Part shown: piece by piece, positions 32,544-40,837 of the stretch
Numbering within the stretch: the first letter of the stretch is position 1
How the letters are laid out: the number at the start of each line of letters is the position of its first letter
NCBI GenBank assembly: GCA_021802115.1
Contig: JAKABA010000003.1
Location: forward strand, 20,776-84,775
Direction of reading: 5' to 3'
Origin: a bacterium
GTDB lineage: Bacteria; Chloroflexota; Dormibacteria; UBA8260; Bog-877
Length of the DNA stretch: 64,000 nt
Made by a program: the position numbers and the translations under genes
The notes under the pieces: generated by a model
Database searches by the model: none
The model's input: the letters and a program-made list of their open reading frames with translations, nothing else
What the model was told of the DNA's origin: nothing

Positions 32544-34157
32544 TCAGCCGTCGAGGGCCGCGAGCAGGCTCTCTCCGGCCGGGCTGCCCCAGCCGCTGCA
32601 GGCATCCCACCCCACGGCTGCGGAGTAGGCTCCATCGTTGCCCTTGGTGATATCGCGGGTCACCCCCCGCGCCGCCAGGGTCTGGTACAGAATGGGGTTC
32701 AGGTAGCCCAGGTCGCGTCCCAGCGCCGCCGCACAGCGTGCCAGCAAAGCCGCCCAGAGTGGGGCCACAGCGCTCGTCCCCCCAAAGACCGCCGCCTCCC
32801 CGTCCACCAGCACCCGATAGCCGGTCTGGGGGTCGGCGTCCCCGGCCACATCGGGCACGCCGCGGCCCCGGAATTGGCCCGGGTTCACGGAGGGAGGCAC
32901 GCCCGCAGCCAGCTGCCAGGAGGGCAACGGGAAGACGGCGCTCACCCCGCCTCCGGTGGCACCTCCGAAGGGCAGGTCATTCCAAACCACCTCGCTCACA
33001 ACCTCCCCGCCCCGGGCCAAAAGCCTGGTTCCCCCACAGGCCAGGACATGCGGGCTGGCGGCGGGAAAGTCGACATGAGCCAGCCCGTCCGCCATGCCGT
33101 CGGAGGACCCATTGTCGCCAGCCGCGACGCAGACCGTGACCCCCAGCAGAGCGGCGTCCTGAAAGGCCTGGTCGAAGGCGGTGATGGTGGCCCGGGGCCA
33201 GTTGGCCTCGGGCCCTCCCCAGCTGATCGAGATCACCGCCGGCCGGTTGAGCTCGTCATGAATGGCGGCCGAGATCGCCTCCAAGAACCCCTGGTCGGTG
33301 TTGGGCGCGAAATAGGCCGCCAGTCTGGCGCCGGGAGCGGTGCTGCCGGCCACCTCGATGTCAAGGGTGACCTCCCCGTCGGGACCGTCCGGGCTGCCGG
33401 TGGGCCGATTGTCGCCGCCGGCGACCGGCACCGCCGTCACCACCGGCACCGGCAGAGAGAGGGCACCGAAGTAGCTGCTGAGATCGGCCGGCCGGAAGCC
33501 TCCGCCGAGCTCGATCAGGCCGATGCACTGGCCCGCGGCCGAGGCGCCCTGGGGGTACTGGTAGATCGCGGCCAGCGCCGGAGGCTCGAAGCTGAGGGGC
33601 GCGGCCTGGGCCAAAGAACCAGGCGGCTTGGGTAGCGGCAGGCGCCGGAGGTTGGGGCGAGCGACGGGCCTCTGGTCAAGACCCAAGACCGCCACCACCG
33701 GCTCGACCAAGGCTTCCGGAAGCGTCGCCTCTCCCCGCGCCACCCGGACTCTGCCCTGGGGCAGATGGTGCCACTCCAAGGCGACTCCGAACTCCTCGGC
33801 GAGCCGTGCCGCGGGGCCGAAGACCGACAGAAGACGCTGCCCCGGTCGGCTGTCACCCACTGTGAGGCCGGCCGAGGTGGCCCAGGTGGTCACCGCCGTC
33901 AGGTCGTCGGGATGAGCGCCGCGGAGCTCGACCAGTTGGGCCCGGCTGAAGTGGCTGCGTGAGGAGATCGAGAGCTGGCCCACCTCCACCGCGGAGGGGC
34001 AGACGGTGTCGCCTCTAGGCCGGAGGGCCAGGGTCAACTGGATGACGTCCTCGGCGCTGACAGGCGCTTCCCGCCCGGCCTCGCCGGTGGATCCCACCGA
34101 GGCAGCGGGGGCGGACTGGGGCGGTGGCCCGGTGGAGCTTGGAGGCAGGTCGGACAT
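32544..34157 (-). CDS. Sedolisin (S53 serine-carboxyl peptidase) with pro-domain, no signal peptide
   Basis: The 537-residue protein has the S53 pro-domain (about 35-165, with the AHPDDL segment) and catalytic domain. The triad is visible: Glu262 and Asp266 in GEVTLDIEVAG, Ser462 in FGGTSAVAP, and the oxyanion Asp348 in AAGDNGS. The C-terminal calcium site includes DITKGNDGAY and WDACSGWG. Sedolisins are acid-active endopeptidases. No N-terminal hydrophobic signal is seen, as in kumamolisins, so the export route is unclear. Not in an operon. Confidence 0.93.
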   Translation of the reverse strand: MSDLPPSSTGPPPQSAPAASVGSTGEAGREAPVSAEDVIQLTLALRPRGDTVCPSAVEVGQLSISSRSHFSRAQLVELRGAHPDDLTAVTTWATSAGLTVGDSRPGQRLLSVFGPAARLAEEFGVALEWHHLPQGRVRVARGEATLPEALVEPVVAVLGLDQRPVARPNLRRLPLPKPPGSLAQAAPLSFEPPALAAIYQYPQGASAAGQCIGLIELGGGFRPADLSSYFGALSLPVPVVTAVPVAGGDNRPTGSPDGPDGEVTLDIEVAGSTAPGARLAAYFAPNTDQGFLEAISAAIHDELNRPAVISISWGGPEANWPRATITAFDQAFQDAALLGVTVCVAAGDNGSSDGMADGLAHVDFPAASPHVLACGGTRLLARGGEVVSEVVWNDLPFGGATGGGVSAVFPLPSWQLAAGVPPSVNPGQFRGRGVPDVAGDADPQTGYRVLVDGEAAVFGGTSAVAPLWAALLARCAAALGRDLGYLNPILYQTLAARGVTRDITKGNDGAYSAAVGWDACSGWGSPAGESLLAALDG

Positions 34158-34213
34158 CGCTGAAATTATGGGCGTTGCCCAGTCCCAGCCCCATCTCCGG
34201 CAGAACCCGATCG

Positions 34214-34219
34214 CATACT
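34214..34219 (+). promoter_or_regulatory. -10-like CATACT before the methyltransferase gene
   Basis: CATACT ends nine bases before the ATG and there is no Shine-Dalgarno between, fitting the leaderless pattern seen at other genes in the window. Confidence 0.3.
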
Positions 34220-34228
34220 GGACCTGGG

Positions 34229-35029
34229 ATGAAGAGCTTCGATGAGCTCATCGATGAGGGGCTGACCCACCCGGTTGTCGGCTGGGACTTCTCATGGCTC
34301 CGGGGCCGCCTGGAGGAGGGCCGGCTACCGTGGGACTACTCAGAGATTGTGGCGGACCTGGCCCGGCGCTCCCCCGACCTGCTCGACCTCGGCACCGGGG
34401 GCGGCGAGTGGCTGGCCTCACTCGAGTACCGGCCGGCCCGAACCGTGGCCACCGAGGGCTGGCCTCCGAATTTGCCGGCGGCCCGTGACCGGCTCCAACC
34501 GCTGGGCGTGGCCGTGGTGCCGTATGAGGGGCCGGACGACAACCTCACCCAGTCGGAGCCGACCGCGGACCTTCCGTTTCCGGACGCGAGCTTCCACTTG
34601 ATCTGCAACCGCCACGAGGCGTTCGTGGCCCGAGAGCTGGCGCGGGTGCTGGTGCCCGGCGGCTCCTTCGTCACCCAGCAGGTGGGTGGCTGGGAACAGC
34701 TCCCCGACCTGATGGGCGCCTCCAAACCGTCGTTACCGGGGCCCGGATGGCAACTGGCCACGGCGGTGGCCCAGCTGGAGGCCGTCGGATTTGCGATCCT
34801 CGCCCGGGACGAGGCCCACATCCGCACCGCCTTCAGTGACGTGGGTGCCTTGGTCTGGTATCTGCGGGCGGTCCCGTGGGCGGTGCCGGACTTCACCGTC
34901 GAGCGGTACCAGGCACGGCTGCGCGAGCTGCACCTCCTGACCGCGGCCGGGCCGATCGAGTTCGGCGAGGAGCGCTTCTGGCTGGTGGCACGGGCGCCGG
35001 GCACACCCGCCCCGGTCCATAGGAGCTGA
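34229..35029 (+). CDS. SAM-dependent methyltransferase (type 11-like)
   Basis: The ATG at 34229 starts a 266-residue protein; the frame is open further upstream but overlaps the sedolisin start on the other strand. Motif I is LLDLGTGGGEWLASL, followed by ATEGWPPNLPAA, ADLPFPDASFHLICNRHEAF and LARVLVPGGSFVTQQVG. The C-terminal part includes a Trp-rich segment (VWYLRAVPWAVPDF) common to small-molecule methyltransferases. It is not closely related to the two paralogues elsewhere in the window. Substrate unknown. Confidence 0.85.
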   Translation: MKSFDELIDEGLTHPVVGWDFSWLRGRLEEGRLPWDYSEIVADLARRSPDLLDLGTGGGEWLASLEYRPARTVATEGWPPNLPAARDRLQPLGVAVVPYEGPDDNLTQSEPTADLPFPDASFHLICNRHEAFVARELARVLVPGGSFVTQQVGGWEQLPDLMGASKPSLPGPGWQLATAVAQLEAVGFAILARDEAHIRTAFSDVGALVWYLRAVPWAVPDFTVERYQARLRELHLLTAAGPIEFGEERFWLVARAPGTPAPVHRS

Positions 35030-35331
35030 CCGGGGACCGCATCAGGGGACCGCCGGGCCCCTTCGCTCAAGGATCGCTGCCATCCACTCACCTGGGCTGG
35101 GGCCGGACGGCACCCAGCGCCACTCACGGTCCCGCGGAAGCAACGGCCCGCCGCCGGGCCGCCGCTGGTTCGGCCTGGGGGTAGCCGGCCGGGGCGCGAC
35201 GCCCCCCAGCTGGCCCGGTGGCGATAGGATGGCGGCGAGAGCGCCTTGCCAACCGCGGTTTTGCCTCAGGTTCTGCCCCTTAGATGTCCAGCCAACGCCC
35301 CGTTCCAGGTCCAGCCCAAACCCGGTGGTGA
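35030..35331. other. Intergenic stretch before the repeat-CHAP gene
   Basis: No gene is recognisable. It contains a small stem GGGGCG-CGA-CGCCCC (35191-35205) and a possible -10-like TAGGAT around 35226. The promoter of the repeat-CHAP gene must lie here or just downstream, but I cannot define it. Confidence 0.4.
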
Positions 35332-37176
35332 GTGGTGGTTAGGAGTTTGGTCAGAGCGGCCGCGGTGGGCGTGGGACTGAGCGTGGCCCTGGTCGTGTGC
35401 GGGCCGTTGTCGGCATCCGCTCAGGACCTATCTCCAACCGTCACCGCCACGCTTCAGAGTGGGATGGTCAACTCCCTGGTCTGGGCCGGGGACACCCTCA
35501 ACCTGACCGTGACCGGCGGCAGCGTTCCCGCCGATGCCACCGCCGTGGCACTCAATGTGACGGTCACCGACACCAACCTGGCGGCCAGCTTTCTGACCGT
35601 CTACCCGGCGGGCGGGCCGCTCCCCCTGGCCTCGAACCTCAACTGGACCCCTGGCCAGACCACGGCCAACCTGGTGGTCGTGCCCGTCGGCCTGAACGGC
35701 CAGGTGAGCATCTACGACGCGGCAGGGTCCACCGACGTGGTGGTGGACCTGGAGGGCTACTTCAGCCCACCGATTCCGGGCAGCACCGCCGGCGAGTACA
35801 GCCCGCTGACTCCGGCCCGGATCACGGACACGCGCCCGGGCAGCGGTGAGGCCAACGCGGGCAGGACCCTGGGGCCAGGGGGAACGCTCAACATCCAGGT
35901 GACCGGGGTCGGCGGGGTGCCGGTGTCAGGTGTGGCCGCGGCAGTCCTGGAGGTGACCGCAACCAACACCACCGCCAGCAGCTTTCTGACCGTCTACCCC
36001 GCCGGCAACGGCCCGCCCACGGCGTCCAACCTGAACTGGACGGCCGGGCAGACGGTCGCCAACTGCGTGATCGTGCCGGTCGGCAGCGGTGGCCAGATCA
36101 CCGTGTACAACGGCAGCGGCCAGGCCGATGTCGCAGTCGATGTCAGCGGCTACTTCTCGGCCGCCGCCGCGGCGCCCTCCCAGCCCAGCCTCTTTGTCCC
36201 CATCGCCCCCACCCGGGTGCTGGACACGAGGGCTGGCAGCGGCCAGCCGGGGGCGGCTGAGACGCTGGGACCCGGTGGCTCGCTCAGCCAGCAGCTGGCT
36301 GGATCAAACGGTATCGGAAGCGGGGCCACCGCCGTGGTGGCCAACGTGACCGCCGTCAACACCACCGCCAACAGCTATCTCAGTCTCTATCCGGGGCCAG
36401 CACGGCCGCTCGCTTCGACGCTGAACTGGACGGCCGGCCAGACGGTCGCCAACCTGGGACTGCCCACTCTCAGCCAGAGCGGACAGCTGAGCGCCTACAA
36501 CGCCTTCGGGCAGGCCGACTTGGTGATGGACGTTTCAGGATGGTTTTCGCCGGCTTCGGCCGGGATCGGGGACGCCTACTCGCCCCTGGCTCCGGCCCGG
36601 ATCCTCGACACCAGGGCGACTCCCATCCTGGAGGCCCACCCTGGCAGCTACCTGGTGGTCAACCAGGGACAGGGGTATCCCGGCTCGGCCGCCCTGCAAG
36701 CCGACCTCGCCTTCCCGAACAACTCAGGCCTGATCCCCGGGTGTGACGCCCAGTGGGCGGCCGGCAATTTCTGCGGCGTCGATGGATTCCCGGGTCAGTG
36801 CGCCTACTGGGTGGAGTTGAACTGGGATGGGCTCGGCGAGGGTGGTACCCCCGCCAGCGGTCCGGGGGCAGTCGGGCTGGTCGGCAATGGCGACAATGTC
36901 GCCACCTCGGCGATTCAGAGAGGCTTCGCCACCGCCGGGACCATGGCCACCATCGCAGTTGGGGACCTGGTGTCCTGGCCTCCTGGCGAGGGCCAGTACG
37001 ACCCCCTCTTCGGCCACGCGGCGATTGTGGTGGAGGTCGATCCCGGCAACGGCACCTACATCGTGTCCGAGATGAACTACACCGATGCCAACTGGGAGAT
37101 CGACTACCGGGTGGTGGGCGTGGGCAATCCGGACGTGCCCACGATCGCGGTGCCGCTGCCCATCCCGGCGCCCTAG
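35332..37176 (+). CDS. Secreted protein with three surface repeats and a CHAP domain
   Basis: GTG start; signal peptide MVVRSLVRAAAVGV with an LSASA-Q cleavage site near 30. Three repeats of about 130 residues (35-170, 170-300, 300-428) each carry SFLTVYPAG- or SYLSLYPG-like strands, (S/T)LNWTxGQT, a GQ(V/I/L)xxY strand, D(V/L)xxDxxG(Y/W)FS and the closing PAR(I/V)xDTR. The C-terminal CHAP domain (about 485-600) has catalytic Cys490 in GQCAYWV and His562 in FGHAAIV, followed by SEMN. The repeats may bind cell wall or glycans and place the peptidoglycan hydrolase at the surface. It is the second CHAP protein of the window and lies beside the sorted ice-binding-like protein. Confidence 0.88.
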   Translation: MVVRSLVRAAAVGVGLSVALVVCGPLSASAQDLSPTVTATLQSGMVNSLVWAGDTLNLTVTGGSVPADATAVALNVTVTDTNLAASFLTVYPAGGPLPLASNLNWTPGQTTANLVVVPVGLNGQVSIYDAAGSTDVVVDLEGYFSPPIPGSTAGEYSPLTPARITDTRPGSGEANAGRTLGPGGTLNIQVTGVGGVPVSGVAAAVLEVTATNTTASSFLTVYPAGNGPPTASNLNWTAGQTVANCVIVPVGSGGQITVYNGSGQADVAVDVSGYFSAAAAAPSQPSLFVPIAPTRVLDTRAGSGQPGAAETLGPGGSLSQQLAGSNGIGSGATAVVANVTAVNTTANSYLSLYPGPARPLASTLNWTAGQTVANLGLPTLSQSGQLSAYNAFGQADLVMDVSGWFSPASAGIGDAYSPLAPARILDTRATPILEAHPGSYLVVNQGQGYPGSAALQADLAFPNNSGLIPGCDAQWAAGNFCGVDGFPGQCAYWVELNWDGLGEGGTPASGPGAVGLVGNGDNVATSAIQRGFATAGTMATIAVGDLVSWPPGEGQYDPLFGHAAIVVEVDPGNGTYIVSEMNYTDANWEIDYRVVGVGNPDVPTIAVPLPIPAP

Positions 37177-37329
37177 CCCGGCCGTCGCGAGGGCCGCGCT
37201 TCGGTCTGCCAGCGTACCGACACCGTCGAAGAGGTGGGGTACCGTGACCGTGGATACGAAGTTCGGAAATCGGGTGTGGATCGTGATCGGGCACTTGGCC
37301 TGGCGTCCCGGTCTTCTAGGAGACAAGAA

Positions 37330-38316
37330 ATGGACATCTCAGGAGCGGCCCGTTCGACCGCGCGCGTAGGTCGACTTTCCCGTGGGGTCGTGGTCGTGCT
37401 GGGGTCGGCGGCGGCCGCGGCGTTGGTGCTCCTCAGTGGGGCGACCGCCTCTGCCGCGTCCGCCCAGCCCACGGTCAACCTGGGGAACGCCACCCCCTTT
37501 GCGGTTCTGGCGGGCACCACGGTGACCAACACCGGGGCTTCCGTGGTCACCGGCGATCTCGGGGTCGACCCCGGGTCGGCGGTGACGGGCTTCCCACCGG
37601 GCCAGCTGGTGGGTGGCACCCAGCAGACGGCGGATGCCATGGCCCTGAGTGCCCAATCCGCTCTGACCGCCGCCTACCTGGACGCGGCGGGACGAACCCC
37701 CTTCACGGTGGTGTCCGCAGATCTCGGCGGGCAGACGCTTGCTCCCGGCGTGTATAAGGACACGTCCGGATTGGCATTGACTGGCACCCTGACTCTGAAC
37801 GCCCAGAACAATCCCAATGCGGTGTTCATCTTCCAGGCAACTTCCACCCTTATCACGGCCTCCAACAGTACGGTTATCCTCACCGGCGGGGCCCAGGCTT
37901 GCAACGTCTTCTGGCAGGTGGGCAGTTCCGTCACCCTGGGCACGGGAACCACCTTTGCCGGCAACGTCCTGGCCCTGACTGCGATATCGGTGGAGACCGG
38001 GGCGAGTGTCAGTGGCCGCGTGCTGGCCCAGAACGGCGGCGTCAGCCTCGACGACAACTCCATCACGGTGCCGTCCTGCAACACCACCAGCGCCACCCCG
38101 ACTCCAACTGCCACACCGACTGCCACTCCGACTGCCACTCCGGCCGCGACTTCGACCCCAACCACCTCTCCGACCCCTGCCGTCCCGGTGCCCAACACCG
38201 GGACGGACGTTGGAGGTTCGTCGGGCGGGCTGGCCCTGGTAGTCGGGCTGGCTGCGGTGCTGGCGGGATTGGGCCTGGCCCTCACCCGCAGGATTCATCC
38301 CCGGCTGCGCTCCTAG
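37330..38316 (+). CDS. Ice-binding-like (DUF3494) protein with C-terminal sorting signal
   Basis: The ATG at 37330 follows AGGAG by seven bases. After a signal peptide (cleavage near 45), residues about 48-245 are a DUF3494 beta-solenoid: NLGNATPFAVLAGTTVTNTG, VVTGDLGVDPG, ADLGGQTLAPGVY, NPNAVFIFQ, CNVFWQVGSSVTLGTGT. These folds bind ice or act as adhesins. A Thr-Pro-rich linker (about 250-282) leads to VPVPNTG, a hydrophobic helix and the basic tail TRRIHPRLRS, the arrangement of a sortase substrate with PNTG in place of LPxTG. The protein is therefore probably fixed to the cell wall. No sortase gene is in the window. Confidence 0.88.
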   Translation: MDISGAARSTARVGRLSRGVVVVLGSAAAAALVLLSGATASAASAQPTVNLGNATPFAVLAGTTVTNTGASVVTGDLGVDPGSAVTGFPPGQLVGGTQQTADAMALSAQSALTAAYLDAAGRTPFTVVSADLGGQTLAPGVYKDTSGLALTGTLTLNAQNNPNAVFIFQATSTLITASNSTVILTGGAQACNVFWQVGSSVTLGTGTTFAGNVLALTAISVETGASVSGRVLAQNGGVSLDDNSITVPSCNTTSATPTPTATPTATPTATPAATSTPTTSPTPAVPVPNTGTDVGGSSGGLALVVGLAAVLAGLGLALTRRIHPRLRS

Positions 38317-38332
38317 CTCCGGCGGCAGCGCA

Positions 38333-38375
38333 CCTGAGCGCTACGCGTGGCGCTCAGGCAGCGCCGCCTGAGCGC
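38333..38375 (+). promoter_or_regulatory. Three-arm alternative hairpin between the ice-binding and amidohydrolase genes
   Basis: CCTGAGCGC occurs at 38333-38341 and 38367-38375, with its complement GCGCTCAGG at 38350-38358 between them. The middle arm can pair with either outer arm, giving two exclusive hairpins of nine to ten base pairs. The second would end eight bases before the amidohydrolase ATG and could hide its ribosome site. Confidence 0.5.
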
Positions 38376-38383
38376 TTGGCAGA

Positions 38384-39889
38384 ATGGGGGGCGTGCCTGC
38401 GCCCCCCCATCCGCCCCCCACCCTGTTCTCGGGCTGCCGGCCCGAGGTGCTCTGCGGCGGCGATGGGCGGATCCTGGCCGTCGGCCAGGATGCCAGGGAG
38501 CTGGCTTCGGCCAGGGACGAAGTGGTGGAGCTGGAGGGTAGGGCTCTGCCCGGACTGGGCGACGCCCACGTTCACCTGGACGAGCTGGTCCAGCTCCGAT
38601 CGGGCCTGAACCTGCACCGGACGACCTCGCTCGTCGAGGTGCTGGAGCAGGTCCGCAAAGTCTCTGACGCGCTCCCGGCCGATCAGTGGGTGGTGGGCCG
38701 TGGCTGGAATCACAGCGCCTGGCCGAAGCCGAGCTGGCCCAGCCGCCATGACCTGGACCGAGCCGGCGGCGGACGGCCAGTCCTCCTTGCCAGCAAGGAC
38801 GAGCATTCGGTCTGGGCCAGCAGCGCAGCCCTGGTGCGGGCGGGGATCAGCCGGGAGACACCGGATCCGCCCGGCGGGCTGATCGACCGCGAAGCCGACG
38901 GCGAGCCGAGTGGGATAGTCCGGGAAGCGTGGGACCTGTTCAATGGCCTCATCCCTCGACTGGCCAGAGCCGATTACCAAGAACTCCTGGCGGCTGTGCT
39001 CACCGAGCTGGCGAGCCTGGGGCTGTGCACCGTCCACACCATGGATCCGGGCCGGACGCTGTTCGCGCTGCAGCGCCTGCGCGACCGGGGCGGCCTCAAC
39101 GTTCGGGTGGTGGCCAACCTGCCGGTGGCCTCCTTAGAGGCCGCGCAGCAACTAGGGCTTCGGAGCGGCTACGGCGGCTCCAACCTCCGAATTTGGGGGA
39201 TCAAGGCCTTCATGGACGGCTCCCTGGGCAGTCGAACGGCGGAGATGCTGGGCGGCGGAGGGGTGGCTCGCATCCCCGACCCGGCCCTGGAGGAGTTGAT
39301 CCAGAGCTGTGTCGCAGCGGAGCTGAACCTGTGCCTGCACGCGATCGGGGACAAGGCGGTGCATCGAGCTCTGGTCGCGCTCGAGCGGCATGCTCACGCC
39401 TGGCCGGGATGGCGCCCCCGCATCGAGCACGCCCAGTGCGTCGACCCCGCTGACATACCTCGATTCCGGCGCGCCGGCGCGGTCGCCTCCATGCAACCGG
39501 TCCACGCCGTATCCGACCGTGAGATGGCCGACTCGGTCTGGGGGCCGCTGGTCGACCACGCCTATGCTTGGGGCGCACTGGCCCGGGCCGGAGTGCCGCT
39601 GGCATTCGGCTCCGATGCCCCGGTGGAGTCCCCCGACCCGCTGCTGGGCATGGCGGCCGCCACCCGCTGGCGCGCGGAGGTGGGATGGTACCCGGAACTG
39701 GCCCTCTCTGAGGAAGTCGCGCTGGGCGCCTACAGCGCCGGGGTGGCCTACGCCGCCGGCATGGAGCTCGAGTGCGGACGCCTGGAGAGGGGCTTCAGCT
39801 GTGACCTCACCGTGGTGAAGGATGGCGAGGTCGTGGCCACGGTGCTGGCGGGACGCGTCACCTATCGCCGCGGCGATCCCCACCCGTAG
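38384..39889 (+). CDS. YtcJ-like metal-dependent amidohydrolase
   Basis: The 501-residue protein belongs to the amidohydrolase superfamily, YtcJ-type subgroup. Metal ligands are seen in GLGDAHVHLDE (near 60), the carboxylated-Lys region IKAFMDGSLGSRTA, LHAIGDKAVHRAL, RIEHAQ and FGSDAPVESPDP. The N- and C-terminal ends form the small beta domain (ILAVGQDAREL; DLTVVKDGEVVATVLAG). Such enzymes hydrolyse amide or ester bonds of unknown natural substrates. The start is uncertain; no good Shine-Dalgarno is visible, and a hairpin ends eight bases upstream. Confidence 0.88.
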   Translation: MGGVPAPPHPPPTLFSGCRPEVLCGGDGRILAVGQDARELASARDEVVELEGRALPGLGDAHVHLDELVQLRSGLNLHRTTSLVEVLEQVRKVSDALPADQWVVGRGWNHSAWPKPSWPSRHDLDRAGGGRPVLLASKDEHSVWASSAALVRAGISRETPDPPGGLIDREADGEPSGIVREAWDLFNGLIPRLARADYQELLAAVLTELASLGLCTVHTMDPGRTLFALQRLRDRGGLNVRVVANLPVASLEAAQQLGLRSGYGGSNLRIWGIKAFMDGSLGSRTAEMLGGGGVARIPDPALEELIQSCVAAELNLCLHAIGDKAVHRALVALERHAHAWPGWRPRIEHAQCVDPADIPRFRRAGAVASMQPVHAVSDREMADSVWGPLVDHAYAWGALARAGVPLAFGSDAPVESPDPLLGMAAATRWRAEVGWYPELALSEEVALGAYSAGVAYAAGMELECGRLERGFSCDLTVVKDGEVVATVLAGRVTYRRGDPHP

Positions 39890-39891
39890 GC

Positions 39892-39906
39892 TGGCGCGGC
39901 GCGCCA
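39892..39906. terminator. Short stem-loop between convergent amidohydrolase and peptidase genes
   Basis: TGGCGC-GGC-GCGCCA begins three bases after the amidohydrolase stop in the 56-base convergent spacer. It is short, so function is uncertain. Confidence 0.35.
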
Positions 39907-39945
39907 CGCCGGGCCCCGAGTCGCCCGACAGGTGGTCGGCTGGGC

Positions 39946-40773
39946 TCATCGGTCCAGCGCCAAGCTCCGGATGATCTGCAGCACCGCCACGAAGTTTCTA
40001 AAGACCGCCAGCGGGTCCTGACCCGACACCGAGATCTCGGTGTCTGACTCGCGGCTCACACCCCGTACCGCGGTCGCCATGGCCACCAGGTCAGCGTCGC
40101 GCAGCCGCAGCCGCAGGCTGCAAGGGCTGGGGAATCGGGGCGCCTGAAGGCCCCCCAACCGCTCCACCGCCGCTCGGGCCCCGTCCCGGATCGCCCGACG
40201 CGCCGCCTCGGGGTGGAGGCTTCGAGCCGCGAACCGGGTCAGGGAGTGCTTGACGACCACCATCTCGGCCCCAGGACAGAAGGGCTGGGCCTGCGCCGCA
40301 GTGTGCTGGTCACCGGTCACCAGCGCCACCGGCACCCGATAGTGGGCCGCCACCAGGCAGTTGATGCCGCTCTCGCCGGCCAGGAGACCGTCCAGGCTGG
40401 CCCCCATCACAGCCACCGGGCTGTAGGTGTGGGAGAGGATCGCCGGCGGCCCGTCGATCGCTCCGTGGTAGCCAATGAAGAAGATGGCGTCGAAGGTCTG
40501 GTCCAGCCCCTCCATCATGTAGAGCGGCTTGTGGCGCCCGGATAGGTACTCCGCCCCGGCGTGGAGTTCGTCGGGGGCCAGATTCTGCATGGCTCCGTGG
40601 GAGTCGTTGACCAGAAAGGAGTCAGCGCCGGCCTCCTCGGCCCCATCGATGGCGGAGTTGACCTCTGCCAGGAGCAGGCGCCGCCCCAGGGCAAACTCTG
40701 GTCCCGGGGACACCTGCTGCCAGTCCGAGATCCCGGCCACCCCCTCCATGTCGCATGAGATGTAAATTCGCAT
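39946..40773 (-). CDS. M55-family D-aminopeptidase (DppA-like)
   Basis: The ATG at 40773, seven bases after AGAGGAG, gives 275 residues. The zinc and catalytic residues of DppA are all present at matching places: Asp8 and Glu10 in SCDMEGVAG, His59 in NDSHG, His103 in GYHG, His115 and Glu133. DppA from Bacillus is a decameric D-aminopeptidase releasing D-Ala from peptides. Here it may recycle cell-wall D-amino-acid peptides, in line with two CHAP hydrolases nearby. The aldo/keto reductase gene lies 64 bases upstream on the same strand. Confidence 0.93.
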   Translation of the reverse strand: MRIYISCDMEGVAGISDWQQVSPGPEFALGRRLLLAEVNSAIDGAEEAGADSFLVNDSHGAMQNLAPDELHAGAEYLSGRHKPLYMMEGLDQTFDAIFFIGYHGAIDGPPAILSHTYSPVAVMGASLDGLLAGESGINCLVAAHYRVPVALVTGDQHTAAQAQPFCPGAEMVVVKHSLTRFAARSLHPEAARRAIRDGARAAVERLGGLQAPRFPSPCSLRLRLRDADLVAMATAVRGVSRESDTEISVSGQDPLAVFRNFVAVLQIIRSLALDR

Positions 40774-40837
40774 CGCTGGCTCCTCTGCCCGCGTCGTCCC
40801 CGGGCACATCCCTTCCCCTGCCCGGCGGCGCTGGCGG

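Noticed and set aside
38384..39889. Functional link between the ice-binding-like gene and the amidohydrolase
   Set aside because: They share direction only; the hairpin array between them argues for separate control and no biochemical link is evident.
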